Position numbers and translations under genes: made by a program
The notes under the pieces: generated by a model
Seen by the model: only the letters and a program-made list of their open reading frames with translations
Told to the model about the DNA's origin: nothing
The model's database searches: none
DNA from: UBA8337 sp965658615
GTDB lineage: Bacteria > Pseudomonadota > Alphaproteobacteria > RS24
Assembly (NCBI GenBank): GCA_965658615.1
Contig: CBFHSX010000002.1
Location: forward strand, 28,207 to 92,206
Direction: 5' to 3'
DNA length: 64,000 nt
Shown: piece after piece, positions 31,613 to 41,594 of the stretch
How positions within the stretch are numbered: the stretch's first letter is position 1
Layout of the letters: every line of letters begins with the position of its first letter

Positions 31613-33034
31613 TTAAGCGGCTTCGGCTGCCAGCGTTTCGGCTTTGGCAATCGCGTCTTCAATTGTGCCGACCATATAGAAAGCCGCTTCCGGCAAATGG
31701 TCATAATCACCGGCGCACAGGCCTTTAAAGCCTTTAATCGTGTCAGCCAGATCAACCAGCACACCCGGCGAACCGGTGAAGATTTCAGCCACATGGAAAG
31801 GCTGCGACAAGAAGCGCTCGATTTTACGCGCACGGCTAACGACCAGCTTGTCTTCTTCCGACAGCTCATCCATGCCGAGAATGGCGATAATATCTTGCAG
31901 CGATTTATATTTCTGCAGAATCTCCTGCACTTCACGCGCCGTTTGATAATGCTCATCACCGACAACACGCGGCTCCAGAATACGGCTGGTCGAATCGAGC
32001 GGATCCACGGCCGGGTAAATACCCTTTTCCGAGATGGCCCGCGACAGCACGGTCGTGGCGTCCAAATGCGCAAAAGAAGCGGCCGGGGCCGGGTCGGTCA
32101 AGTCATCCGCCGGCACATAAATCGCCTGCACTGACGTGATCGAGCCTTTGGTTGTTGTGGTAATACGCTCTTGCAGCGCGCCCATATCGGTTGCCAGGGT
32201 CGGCTGGTAGCCCACAGCTGACGGGATACGACCCAGCAGCGCCGACACTTCGGAACCGGCTTGGGTAAAGCGGAAGATATTATCGACAAAGAACAACACG
32301 TCCTGGCCTTCGTCGCGGAAGTTTTCCGCAACCGTCAGACCGGTCAGCGCAACACGGGCACGCGCACCGGGCGGCTCGTTCATCTGGCCGTAAACCAGCG
32401 CACATTTCGAGCCTTCGCCGCCTTTTTCAACGTTCACGCCCGATTCAATCATTTCCCAATACAGGTCATTGCCTTCGCGGGTACGCTCACCCACACCGGC
32501 AAATACCGAATAACCACCATGCGCTTTCGCCACATTATTGATCAGTTCCATAATCAGAACCGTCTTGCCCACACCGGCACCGCCAAACAGGCCAATCTTA
32601 CCGCCCTTGGCGTAAGGCGCCAGCAGGTCAACAACTTTAATACCGGTAACCAGCATCTCGGCTTCAGTTGATTGCTCAACAAATTCCGGTGCTTCTTGGT
32701 GAATGGCGCGGGTCAATTTGGCTTCGACCGGACCGCTTTCGTCAACCGGCTCGCCAATCACGTTAATGATGCGACCCAAAGTCGCTTCACCGACAGGAAC
32801 GGTAATCGGCGCGCCCGTATCGGACACTTCTTGACCGCGCACCAGACCCTCGCTCGAATCCATGGCAATGGTGCGCACAGTGCGCTCACCCAAATGCTGG
32901 GCAACTTCCAACACCAGACGGTTGCCGCCATTATCCGTTTCCAGCGCGTTCAGAATTTCCGGCAACTCGCCGTCAAACTGCACGTCCACGACAGCCCCAA
33001 TAACTTGGCTGATTTTTCCTGTACCTTTGGCCAT
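31613..33034 (-). CDS. atpD: ATP synthase F1 beta subunit
   Basis: Catalytic subunit, 473 residues. P-loop GGAGVGKTVLIMEL at about 150, VYGQMNEPPGARARV, Walker B region VLFFVDNIFRFTQAGSEVS and SAVGYQPTLATDMG. Normal length and ends. 27 bases after atpG, 23 before atpC. Confidence 0.99.
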   Translation of the reverse strand: MAKGTGKISQVIGAVVDVQFDGELPEILNALETDNGGNRLVLEVAQHLGERTVRTIAMDSSEGLVRGQEVSDTGAPITVPVGEATLGRIINVIGEPVDESGPVEAKLTRAIHQEAPEFVEQSTEAEMLVTGIKVVDLLAPYAKGGKIGLFGGAGVGKTVLIMELINNVAKAHGGYSVFAGVGERTREGNDLYWEMIESGVNVEKGGEGSKCALVYGQMNEPPGARARVALTGLTVAENFRDEGQDVLFFVDNIFRFTQAGSEVSALLGRIPSAVGYQPTLATDMGALQERITTTTKGSITSVQAIYVPADDLTDPAPAASFAHLDATTVLSRAISEKGIYPAVDPLDSTSRILEPRVVGDEHYQTAREVQEILQKYKSLQDIIAILGMDELSEEDKLVVSRARKIERFLSQPFHVAEIFTGSPGVLVDLADTIKGFKGLCAGDYDHLPEAAFYMVGTIEDAIAKAETLAAEAA

Positions 33035-33061
33035 AATCTCGTCCTCGTTCTCTTTCGTCGA

Positions 33062-33949
33062 CTAGAGTGCTTCCGCACCTGAGATAATCTCAATCAGTTC
33101 TTTGGTAATTTGTGCCTGGCGTGAGCGGTTATAAGTAACCGACAGGCTGTCAATCATTTCACCGGCATTGCGCGTCGCATTATCCATGGCACTCATGCGG
33201 GCGCCTTGCTCACTGGCTGAATTTTCCAGCAGCGCGCGCAGGATTTGCACAGCGATATTACGCGGCAAAAGCGCATCCAGAATTTCGTTTTCTTCCGGCT
33301 CATAATCATAGGCCGCGCCGCCCAGATCCAACGCATCGTCAACTGCCGAAGCGTCGAGACTGGCCGGAATGATTTGCAGACCGGTCGGGATTTGGCTCAT
33401 GACATTTTCAAAACGCGAATAATACAAAGTGCAAATATCGAACTGACCGGCGTCAAAATCGGTGAGGATTTTATCCGCCACACCTTGCGCTTCATTATAG
33501 CCGACGCTTTTCATACCCTGATAGCTGATCGGCTCGAGCAATTCCTTATCGAAATAACGCTTCAGCACGTCATAGCCCTTCCGCCCGACGCACAGAATTT
33601 GCACGTTCTTGCCGGCGCTTTGCAGCTTTTGCGCATCCTCGCGCGCCAGACGCGCAATCGATGAGTTAAAGCCGCCGCACAGGCCGCGCTCGGCCGTGGC
33701 AACAATCAGCAAATGATTTTGATCCGCGCCCGTGCCGGCCAAAAGTTTCGGCGCACTGGCACTATCGGTGATACCGGCGGCCAGATTGGACAGCACCGCG
33801 CCCATGCGATCGGCATAGGGACGCGCCGCTTCCGCCGCTTCTTGTGCCCGACGCAGTTTCGACGCCGCAACCATCTGCATGGCGCGGGTGATCTTCTGCG
33901 TCGCCTGAACGCTGGCGATGCGGTTCCGGAGCTCTTTCAAAGATGCCAT
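33062..33949 (-). CDS. atpG: ATP synthase F1 gamma subunit
   Basis: Rotor subunit, 295 residues. N-terminal helix LKELRNRIASVQATQKITRAMQ and the C-terminal helix with MDNATRNAGEMIDSL...RQAQITKELIEI are typical. Central part TAERGLCGGFNSS. Third gene of atpHAGDC. Confidence 0.98.
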   Translation of the reverse strand: MASLKELRNRIASVQATQKITRAMQMVAASKLRRAQEAAEAARPYADRMGAVLSNLAAGITDSASAPKLLAGTGADQNHLLIVATAERGLCGGFNSSIARLAREDAQKLQSAGKNVQILCVGRKGYDVLKRYFDKELLEPISYQGMKSVGYNEAQGVADKILTDFDAGQFDICTLYYSRFENVMSQIPTGLQIIPASLDASAVDDALDLGGAAYDYEPEENEILDALLPRNIAVQILRALLENSASEQGARMSAMDNATRNAGEMIDSLSVTYNRSRQAQITKELIEIISGAEAL

Positions 33950-33988
33950 TTATCGGCCCTCTTTCTTCAACGTCACGCGTCGCTTCGC

Positions 33989-35518
33989 TTAAGCGAAGCT
34001 GGCGGCATACTCATCAACGACTTTTTTCAGCGCCGCTTCCGTGTCATCCGACAGGGCTTTAGTGGCGCGAATATCGTCCAGAATGGCGCTATGGCTGCCA
34101 TGCACCAATTCCAGCAGACCTTGCTCAAAAGCGCCGACCTGATTGGTTTCAATAGCGTCGAGATAGCCGTTCACACCGGCATAAATCACCACAACCTGCT
34201 CTTCCACTTTCAGCGGCGAGAATTGCGCCTGCTTCAACAACTCGGTCAGACGTTCACCACGACGCAGCAATTGCTGGGTCGAGGCATCGAGATCGGAACC
34301 GAATTGGGCAAAGGCGGCCATTTCGCGATACTGCGCCAACTCACCCTTAATCTTACCGGCAACCTGTTTCATCGCTTTGATTTGCGCCGACGAGCCAACG
34401 CGCGATACGGACAGGCCAACATTCACGGCAGGGCGGATGCCCTGGTAGAACAGATCGGTCTCAAGGAAGATCTGACCATCGGTAATGGAGATAACATTGG
34501 TCGGGATATAGGCCGACACGTCATTGGCTTGTGTTTCAATAATCGGCAGCGCGGTCATGGAACCGGCACCAAAATCATCATTGAGCTTGGCGGCGCGCTC
34601 CAGCAGGCGCGAGTGCAAGAAGAACACATCACCCGGATAGGCTTCGCGGCCCGGCGGACGACGCAGCAGCAGCGACATTTGACGATAGGCCACGGCCTGT
34701 TTCGACAAATCATCATAGGTGATCATGGCGTGCATGCCATTATCGCGGAAATATTCAGCCATGGTACAACCGGTAAACGGTGCCAGGAATTGCAGCGGCG
34801 CGGCTTCAGAAGCCGTGGCGGCGACAACGATAGAATATTTCATCGCGTCATTTTCTTCCAGCGTTTTGACGATCTGCGCCACGGTTGAGCGCTTTTGGCC
34901 AATGGCGACATAGACGCAATAAAGTTTCGCGCTTTCATCATCGCCCTCATTGGCGGCTTTTTGGTTCAGGATCGCATCAACCGCAATCGCCGTTTTACCG
35001 GTTTGGCGGTCACCAATAACCAGCTCGCGCTGGCCGCGGCCGATCGGGATCAGCGCGTCAACGGCTTTGAGGCCGGTTTGCATCGGCTCGTGCACGGATT
35101 TACGCGGGATAATACCCGGCGCTTTGACGTCCACTTTCATATTGGCTTCGGCTTCAATCGGGCCTTTGCCATCCAACGGATTGCCGAGCGGGTCAACAAC
35201 ACGGCCCAGCAGGCCCTTGCCGACCGGTACGGACACAATATCACCGGTCCGCTTAACCGTATCGCCTTCGCGAATATCGCGGTCAGAACCGAACACAACA
35301 GCGCCGACATTGTCTTCTTCAAGGTTCAGCGCCATGCCGCGAATACCGCCCGGAAACTCGACCATTTCACCGGCCTGCACATTATCCAGACCGTAAATAC
35401 GGGCAATACCGTCACCGACAGACAATACCTGACCGATTTCGGAAACTTCCGATTTGCCGTCAAAGCCTTTAATCTGTTCCTTCAGAATGGATGAAATTTC
35501 AGATGCTTTAATATCCAT
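33989..35518 (-). CDS. atpA: ATP synthase F1 alpha subunit
   Basis: Non-catalytic nucleotide-binding subunit, 509 residues. N-terminus DIKASEISSILKEQIKGF, P-loop GDRQTGKTAIAVDAIL, VVAATASEAAPLQFLAPF and SLLLRRPPGREAYPGDVFF are all canonical. 17 bases downstream of atpH. Confidence 0.99.
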   Translation of the reverse strand: MDIKASEISSILKEQIKGFDGKSEVSEIGQVLSVGDGIARIYGLDNVQAGEMVEFPGGIRGMALNLEEDNVGAVVFGSDRDIREGDTVKRTGDIVSVPVGKGLLGRVVDPLGNPLDGKGPIEAEANMKVDVKAPGIIPRKSVHEPMQTGLKAVDALIPIGRGQRELVIGDRQTGKTAIAVDAILNQKAANEGDDESAKLYCVYVAIGQKRSTVAQIVKTLEENDAMKYSIVVAATASEAAPLQFLAPFTGCTMAEYFRDNGMHAMITYDDLSKQAVAYRQMSLLLRRPPGREAYPGDVFFLHSRLLERAAKLNDDFGAGSMTALPIIETQANDVSAYIPTNVISITDGQIFLETDLFYQGIRPAVNVGLSVSRVGSSAQIKAMKQVAGKIKGELAQYREMAAFAQFGSDLDASTQQLLRRGERLTELLKQAQFSPLKVEEQVVVIYAGVNGYLDAIETNQVGAFEQGLLELVHGSHSAILDDIRATKALSDDTEAALKKVVDEYAASFA

Positions 35519-35535
35519 CAGCGTGGCCTCATTTG

Positions 35536-36096
35536 TTACCCGTTAAGGGCCGTTTTCAAAGAATTAAGTTTGGTTTTCAGCGAGCCGTCAATCATCCGGC
35601 TGCCAATCTTGACAATCATACCACCCAAAAGCGCAGCATCGGTTTCGGCTTCGACAATCACATTTTTGCCGAAAGCCTTATTCAATTCGCCTTTCAGCGC
35701 CTCGATTTGGCCATCGCTCAAATCATGTGCCGCCGTGACATGGGCAATCATTTCATCGCGCGCACCGGCAACCAGCACACCAAATTGTGTCGCCATATCG
35801 CCGAGCGCAAAAGCGCGGCGTTTCGAGACCACCAGAGCGGCGAAGTTTCTGAGCATTTTATGCGCACCGGCCTTATCCAGAACCGCGTCAAGTGCAGCGG
35901 CTTGTTCTTCGGCGCTAATGACCGGGCTTTTGATCAATTTTTGCAGATCATCGCTATCTTTAATCATCGTCTTCAAAGCAGCGACATCGCTTTGCAGCTG
36001 GGCCTGATCGGCTTGCGGCAGTTCCTGGAGAAGCTCAAACAAGGCGACAGCATAGCGCCCGGCCAAACCCCCAATTACACTTTCATCGGCAGACAA
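35536..36096 (-). CDS. atpH: ATP synthase delta subunit, TTG start
   Basis: Peripheral-stalk subunit joining F1 to the b subunits. I place the start at TTG 36096 (SADESVIGGLAGRYAVALFELLQE), preceded by GGGA seven bases upstream, because it gives 186 residues and begins where family proteins do. The frame stays open to another TTG at 36165, but that segment has no family likeness. C-terminal GGMIVKIGSRMIDGSLKTKL is typical. First gene of the F1 operon; F0 genes are absent, as usual in Alphaproteobacteria. Confidence 0.92.
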   Translation of the reverse strand: MSADESVIGGLAGRYAVALFELLQELPQADQAQLQSDVAALKTMIKDSDDLQKLIKSPVISAEEQAAALDAVLDKAGAHKMLRNFAALVVSKRRAFALGDMATQFGVLVAGARDEMIAHVTAAHDLSDGQIEALKGELNKAFGKNVIVEAETDAALLGGMIVKIGSRMIDGSLKTKLNSLKTALNG

Positions 36097-36299
36097 GAGC
36101 TTATCCCATTTTCCTGACAGCTTGCCTTGAAGAGCCTCAAAACACACTCCAAAAACACGCTGCAAAAAGCCACATTTTCAACGGATTTCTGACGTCATCC
36201 GCCGCGTTTGGAAGATGCAATATCACGTCAGACCCGTGCTGGCAACCACCCATTTGCGCTTCATACACAATCGTCGCAGGGGGCAGGAACCGGAGCCCC

Positions 36300-38459
36300 T
36301 CATAAAAACCGATAGGGGTCAATATCGATCGACAAGCGCAGCGAGCCGCGGGTCTTAATCGGCGCCAACCATTGCCCGATAAAGGCCTGCATGGGCGCGT
36401 TTTTCGGCCCCTTTAAGAGAAACCGAAAGCGATAGCGATTGCGAATACGCGCAATCGGCGCCGGGGCCGGCCCGAGCACGCGAATGCTCTCATGCGCCGG
36501 AATTTGTGCCGCCATATGGCGCACAAAAGCCAAGGCTTCTTGCGGGTCCGTAGCCGAGATAATCAGCGCCGCAAGTCGGCCATAAGGCGGCATGCCGGCC
36601 AATTGGCGGGCCATGATTTCGCGTTCAAAAAACCCGTCGCGGTCCCCGGCCGCCAGCGCCTGCAGCACCGGATGGTCGGGCATATGGCTTTGCAGCATGG
36701 CGCGGCCCTCAGCCATGCGCGAGCGGCCCGAGCGACCCGCCACTTGGCTCAGCAGCTGATAGGTGCGCTCGGCGGCGCGCAAATCACCATTGCCGAGGCC
36801 CAGATCGGCATCAACCACACCGACAAAGCTGAGCTTTGGGAAATGGTGCCCTTTGGCGACAATTTGTGTGCCGACAATAATATCCGCCTCGCCGCGCGCG
36901 ATCTGGTCAATGACATCGCGCAGCCCGGCCCCACCGCCATAATCCGAAGAGAGCACGGCAATGCGCGCGTCGGGGTAATGGCCGATGATTTCCTCTGTCA
37001 CCCGCTCGACGCCCGGCCCGCAGGCGGCCAGCTTATCCGGCTCACCGCAATTGCTGCAAAGCTGCGGCACCGGCTCGGTGCGCCCGCAATGGTGGCATTG
37101 CAATTGCTTGCGAAACCTATGCTCGACCATCCACGCATCGCATTCCTCGCACGCATAGCGATGGCCGCAACCGCGACACAGGGTAAGCGGGGCATAGCCG
37201 CGCCGGTTCAAAAACAACAAAGCTTGTTCGCCGCGCGCCAGCGCGTCACCCACCGCCGCGACCATGGGCGGCACCATCCATTGCCCACGCGGCGGCGCGT
37301 CGAGGCGCATATCCACCAAATCGATTTTGGGCATGCTGGCCCCGCCATGGCGCGCCTGCATGCGATGCACCACATAGCGGCCCTCGCGGCCATTGACGAA
37401 ACTTTCAAGCGATGGGGTGGCTGAGGCCAGCACCACAGGACAGCTTGCCAGACGCGCGCGCACCACAGCCATATCGCGGGCATTATAGACCACGCCGTCT
37501 TCTTGTTTGAAGCCGCCATCATGTTCTTCATCAACAATAATGACGCCCAGATCACGCCATGGCAAAAACAAGGCCGAGCGCGCGCCGACCAAAACTTCGA
37601 CCCGATTCTCGGCAATTTCGCGCCAAGTGCGCCGCCTTTCGCTGGGGCCAAGACCGGAATGCCACAGCGCCGGCGCAACCCCAAAGCGTGCCTCAAAACG
37701 CGACAAAAATTGCGCCGTCAGGGCAATCTCGGGCAGCAGCACCAAAGCCTGACGCCCCTCGCGCAGGGCTTGGGCAATGGCTTCGAAATACACTTCCGTC
37801 TTGCCCGAGCCGGTGACACCGTCCAGCAAATGCGTGGTGAAGCTTTGACCGGCCACGGCATGGCGCAAGGCCGCGGCGACGCCCTCCTGCTCGGGGCTGA
37901 AATCGCGCTGTGCATGCTCAGCATCGGGCGCTGCAAAGGCTTTATGGCCGGCCAGCTCATAGGGCGCCAAATGCCCGGCCGTCACCAGCGCCTTCACCAC
38001 AGAGGCCGAGACCTGCGCCTCGCGCGCCAAATCCGGGGCTGTCAGCCCGCCCATTTGCGCGAGGCAATCGAATATGCGCTGCCGCGCGGCGGTCATGCGC
38101 GCCGGCCGTGTCGCAGCGGCGCGATAGGCAATCAACGGCTTGGCCGGTTCAAAAGCGGCCGGTACGCGCATGAGCTGGCGCAGCACGGCGCCGGGCGGGG
38201 CCATCACATAAGCCGCCACCCAATCGACAAAGGCGCGCAATTCTTCAGGGATGGGCGGCACGTCGCATTTGGCTCTCACCGGTTTTATTTTTGCGCTCGG
38301 CGTTGCGCCCTCACCGGCGCCCCAAACAACGCCGAAAACCTCGCGCGGCCCCAAAGGCACACGCACAATATCGCCCGGCCCGAGCCTCAGCCCATCGGGC
38401 ACGCCATAATCATAGGCGCCCGGCAAAGCGAGGGGAATCAGTACGGCGACAGTCTGCAT
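36300..38459 (-). CDS. priA: Primosomal protein N' (PriA helicase)
   Basis: Replication-restart helicase, about 719 residues from ATG 38459 (MQTVAVLIPLALPGAYDY). N-terminal DNA-binding part, then Walker A DGVTGSGKTEVYF, DEEH box VDEEHDGGFKQEDG, a zinc region with paired cysteines (CRGCGHRYACEECDAW, CHHCG, CSNCGEPDKL) and the helicase end IVGTQIVAKGHHFP, QVAGRSGR. Divergent from fsa. About 200 bases separate it from atpH. Confidence 0.96.
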   Translation of the reverse strand: MQTVAVLIPLALPGAYDYGVPDGLRLGPGDIVRVPLGPREVFGVVWGAGEGATPSAKIKPVRAKCDVPPIPEELRAFVDWVAAYVMAPPGAVLRQLMRVPAAFEPAKPLIAYRAAATRPARMTAARQRIFDCLAQMGGLTAPDLAREAQVSASVVKALVTAGHLAPYELAGHKAFAAPDAEHAQRDFSPEQEGVAAALRHAVAGQSFTTHLLDGVTGSGKTEVYFEAIAQALREGRQALVLLPEIALTAQFLSRFEARFGVAPALWHSGLGPSERRRTWREIAENRVEVLVGARSALFLPWRDLGVIIVDEEHDGGFKQEDGVVYNARDMAVVRARLASCPVVLASATPSLESFVNGREGRYVVHRMQARHGGASMPKIDLVDMRLDAPPRGQWMVPPMVAAVGDALARGEQALLFLNRRGYAPLTLCRGCGHRYACEECDAWMVEHRFRKQLQCHHCGRTEPVPQLCSNCGEPDKLAACGPGVERVTEEIIGHYPDARIAVLSSDYGGGAGLRDVIDQIARGEADIIVGTQIVAKGHHFPKLSFVGVVDADLGLGNGDLRAAERTYQLLSQVAGRSGRSRMAEGRAMLQSHMPDHPVLQALAAGDRDGFFEREIMARQLAGMPPYGRLAALIISATDPQEALAFVRHMAAQIPAHESIRVLGPAPAPIARIRNRYRFRFLLKGPKNAPMQAFIGQWLAPIKTRGSLRLSIDIDPYRFL

Positions 38460-38479
38460 AAGCGCACTGTCCAACAAGA

Positions 38480-38495
38480 CTTGCCGAATGGCAAG
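38480..38495. promoter_or_regulatory. Inverted repeat in the priA-fsa divergent gap
   Basis: CTTGCC-GAAT-GGCAAG is a perfect 6-base inverted repeat, with a further GGCAAG half site at 38510-38515. It occupies the middle of the 74-base gap between two divergent starts, a good position for an operator. Confidence 0.35.
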
Positions 38496-38533
38496 CAGTG
38501 GTGCATTTTGGCAAGTGAATAGAGGAGATTCGC

Positions 38534-39190
38534 ATGCAGTTTTTCGTTGATAGTGCCGATTTGGACGCCATTAAAGACCTCGCCGCCACCGGCATGGTTG
38601 ATGGCGTCACCACCAACCCGTCCCTCGTGGCCAAATCGGGTCGCGATTTCAAAGAATTGATTGCCGAGATTTGCGATCTGACCGACGGACCGGTATCGGC
38701 CGAGGTGACGGCGCTGGATGCCTCCGCCATGCTGGCCGAAGCTGATGAGCTGCTGGCCATTGCGGAAAATGTCTGCATCAAAGTGCCGCTCACTTGGGAC
38801 GGGCTGAAAGCCACGCGGACGCTGGCCGATCGCGGCAAAAAAGTAAATGTCACATTATGCTTTTCGGCCAATCAAGCGCTGCTGGCGGCAAAAGCCGGGG
38901 CCGCGTATATTTCGCCTTTTGTCGGCCGCCTCGACGATATTGCCGCGGATGGCATGGGGCTGATTGCTGATATTCGCCAGATTTATGACAATTACCCCGA
39001 CCTCGAGACCGAGATTCTCGTTGCCTCCGTGCGCAGCCCCGAGCATATGCGCCAATCGGCGCTGATCGGCGCCGATGTCGCCACCCTGCCGCCGGAGGTG
39101 TTGCGCGCCCTCATCACCCACCCGCTGACCGATAAGGGGCTGGAGGCGTTTCTGGCTGATTGGCAGAAAACCGGTCAATCGATCACCTAA
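38534..39190 (+). CDS. fsa: Transaldolase / fructose-6-phosphate aldolase family
   Basis: Class I aldolase of the small TalC/FSA group, 218 residues. N-terminus MQFFVDSADLDAIKDL, the substrate loop GVTTNPSLVAKSGRDF, and the Schiff-base lysine in NVCIKVPLT. In most Alphaproteobacteria this type is annotated as transaldolase of the pentose phosphate pathway; transaldolase versus FSA activity cannot be told by eye. The stop overlaps the xerC start (TAATG). Confidence 0.93.
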   Translation: MQFFVDSADLDAIKDLAATGMVDGVTTNPSLVAKSGRDFKELIAEICDLTDGPVSAEVTALDASAMLAEADELLAIAENVCIKVPLTWDGLKATRTLADRGKKVNVTLCFSANQALLAAKAGAAYISPFVGRLDDIAADGMGLIADIRQIYDNYPDLETEILVASVRSPEHMRQSALIGADVATLPPEVLRALITHPLTDKGLEAFLADWQKTGQSIT

Positions 39191-40152
39191 TGGCCGAGGC
39201 CGACCCGCTTTCGGCTTTTGGCGCCCTGCCTTTGGCCGATAATATGCGGGCCGCGCTTCGCGACTGGCACGCCAGATTGGCGCATGAAGAGCGCGCCAGC
39301 CGGCACACCATGGCCGCTTATTTGCGCGATGTGAGGCAGTTTTTGGATTTCCTCGCCGCGCATCAAGGCGGTAGCGTTTCTCTGGCCGATATGCAGCATT
39401 TGAAACCACGCGATTTGCGCGCCTTTATGGCGGCGCGGCGCGGCAGTGGCACACAGGCGCGTTCGCTCTTGCGGAGCCTTTCGGGGCTGCGCCATTTTTT
39501 CGCATATCTCGAGGCGCGCGGGCATAAAGTGTCGGAAGCACTGAGCCTATTGAACCCGCCACCGGCCAAAAAATCCCTGCCGCGACCGGTCGCCGCCGAT
39601 GATGTGCTGCGCCTCATCGAGCTGGCCCTCACCACGCCGAAAACCGTATGGGTCGGGCAGCGCGACGCGGCGCTGTTGACCCTGCTTTACGGGGCCGGTT
39701 TGCGGATTTCCGAGGCGCTGTCCTTGCGCGTCCAAGATTGGCCGGACAGGCCGGAAAAAGGCCTGCGTATCACCGGCAAGGGCGGCAAGATGCGCGATGT
39801 GCCGCTCTTGGCCATGGCGCATGAGGCGGTTATGGCCTATATGCACGCCGCGCCTTTTGCTTTTGCGACCGGGGAGATGATTTTTCGCGGCGCGCGCGGC
39901 GGGCCGCTCTCGGCGCGGCAGGCACAAATGATGCTGGCCGGCCTGCGCCGACAACTCAACCTGCCGAAAAGCGTTACACCGCATGCGCTGAGGCATAGTT
40001 TTGCGACGCATTTATTGGCCAATGGCGGCGATTTGCGCACCATTCAAGATCTATTGGGGCATGCCCAATTGAGCTCGACGCAGATTTACACCGATATTGA
40101 CGCCAATGCGTTGATGGATGTGTATGAAAAAGCCCATCCGCGCGCCAAATAG
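39190..40152 (+). CDS. xerC: Tyrosine recombinase XerC/XerD
   Basis: Site-specific recombinase resolving chromosome dimers at dif. ATG 39190 overlaps the fsa stop, giving 320 residues. N-terminal SAM-like DNA-binding domain (SRHTMAAYLRDVRQFLDFL), catalytic domain with Arg in GAGLRISEAL, Lys in GKGGKMRDVPL, HALRHSFATHLL, LLGHAQLSSTQIYT (active-site Tyr). Being next to priA and fsa with no integrase cargo, it is the housekeeping recombinase; XerC versus XerD needs a tree. Confidence 0.92.
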   Translation: MAEADPLSAFGALPLADNMRAALRDWHARLAHEERASRHTMAAYLRDVRQFLDFLAAHQGGSVSLADMQHLKPRDLRAFMAARRGSGTQARSLLRSLSGLRHFFAYLEARGHKVSEALSLLNPPPAKKSLPRPVAADDVLRLIELALTTPKTVWVGQRDAALLTLLYGAGLRISEALSLRVQDWPDRPEKGLRITGKGGKMRDVPLLAMAHEAVMAYMHAAPFAFATGEMIFRGARGGPLSARQAQMMLAGLRRQLNLPKSVTPHALRHSFATHLLANGGDLRTIQDLLGHAQLSSTQIYTDIDANALMDVYEKAHPRAK

Positions 40153-40174
40153 GCGCGCTGGCGAGACTGTAGAG

Positions 40175-41581
40175 CTACATATGCAGCGCACGCCCATCGA
40201 CCGCCAGCGCGGCTTCTTTCACCGCTTCGGTCAGGGTCGGATGCGCGTGGCAGGTGCGGGCAATATCCTCGGCGCTGGCAGAAAACTCCATCGCCACGGC
40301 CGCTTCGGCAATCATATCACCGGCATGGGCGCCCAGAATATGCACCCCCAAAACCTTATCGCTTTTGGCATCGGCCAGCACTTTGACAAAGCCATCCGTC
40401 GTGCCATTGACCTTGGCGCGGCCATTGGCGGTGAACGGAAACTTGCCGGCTTTATACTCAATGCCCGCTTCTTTCAGCTCTTCTTCCGACTTGCCGACCC
40501 AAGCCACTTCCGGATTGGTGTAAATGACGCCGGGAATGACATCATAATTGACATGCGCCGGTTTACCCGCCAAATGCTCGGCAATCGCCACGCCCTCATC
40601 CTCAGCTTTATGCGCCAGCATCGGTCCTGCAATGACATCGCCAATGGCGTAAATGCCGTCCACATTGGTTTTGAAATGCGCATCGGTTTCGATGCGACCG
40701 GCTTTATCGCGGGTCACGCCGACAGCCTCCAGCCCCAGCCCATCCGTGTGCGGGCGGCGGCCAATGGCGACCAGCACGCGGTCGGCGCTCAGCGTTTCCG
40801 CTTCGCCGCCGGCGGCCGGCTCCAGCGTCAGCTTGACCGATGATTTCAACGCTTTTGCCTCGGTGACTTTTTTACCGAGCATGAATTTCAGGCCTTGTTT
40901 TTTCAGCACGCGCTGGAAATTTTTCGCCAGATCATCATCTACACCCGGTGTGATGCGGTCGAGATATTCGATCACCGTCACCTCAGCACCGAGACGCCGC
41001 CAGACCGAACCAAGCTCCAGACCGATGACCCCGGCCCCGACAATGGCCAAATGCTTCGGCACGCTATCCAGCGTCAAGGCGCCGGTTGAGGAGACAATAC
41101 GGTCCTCATCAATTTCAATGCCCGGCAGCGGCGTGACCTCTGAGCCGGTGGCGATGACGATATTTTTGGCCGTCAGCTGGCGTGTGCTGCCATCCAAAAG
41201 CGCCACATCGACCTTGCCGGGCGCGCTCAGCGTTGCCGCGCCTTTAATTTCTTCGACCTTGTTCTTCTTCATCAAAAAGCTGACGCCTTGCGTATTGCCG
41301 TCAATGCCGGCCTGCTTATAGGCCATCATTTTTTCCAAATCGAGCTTCACCGAGCCGAGCTGGATGCCCATCGCATCAGCGTGTTGCGCTTCGGTGAAAA
41401 CCTCGGAGGCGTGCAACAGCGCTTTTGACGGGATGCAACCGACATTCAGGCAAGTGCCGCCCGGCGCACCGCGCTTATCGATACATGCCGTCTTCAGCCC
41501 CAATTGCGCCGCGCGCAGTGCACATACATAACCGCCCGGCCCGGCACCAATAACAACCAGATCAAAATTATCGTCACTCAT
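40175..41581 (-). CDS. lpd: Dihydrolipoamide dehydrogenase (E3)
   Basis: Flavoprotein reoxidising lipoamide for 2-oxoacid dehydrogenases. ATG 41581 (MSDDNFDLVVIGAGPGGYV) follows AGGAAAG; the open frame upstream to 41680 overlaps sucB and is not coding. 468 residues with redox pair CLNVGCIPSK, the NAD motif VGAGVIGLELGSV, YAIGDVIAGPMLAHKA, and the C-terminal HAHPTLTEA active-site His. Last gene of the suc operon; the only E3 in the window, so it may also serve PDH. Confidence 0.98.
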   Translation of the reverse strand: MSDDNFDLVVIGAGPGGYVCALRAAQLGLKTACIDKRGAPGGTCLNVGCIPSKALLHASEVFTEAQHADAMGIQLGSVKLDLEKMMAYKQAGIDGNTQGVSFLMKKNKVEEIKGAATLSAPGKVDVALLDGSTRQLTAKNIVIATGSEVTPLPGIEIDEDRIVSSTGALTLDSVPKHLAIVGAGVIGLELGSVWRRLGAEVTVIEYLDRITPGVDDDLAKNFQRVLKKQGLKFMLGKKVTEAKALKSSVKLTLEPAAGGEAETLSADRVLVAIGRRPHTDGLGLEAVGVTRDKAGRIETDAHFKTNVDGIYAIGDVIAGPMLAHKAEDEGVAIAEHLAGKPAHVNYDVIPGVIYTNPEVAWVGKSEEELKEAGIEYKAGKFPFTANGRAKVNGTTDGFVKVLADAKSDKVLGVHILGAHAGDMIAEAAVAMEFSASAEDIARTCHAHPTLTEAVKEAALAVDGRALHM

Positions 41582-41594
41582 TTTCTTTCCTATC

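Noticed and set aside
39190..40152. Tyrosine recombinase as a sign of an integrated element
   Set aside because: Full-length XerC/D-type protein overlapping fsa in a housekeeping context; no attachment repeats or cargo genes around it.
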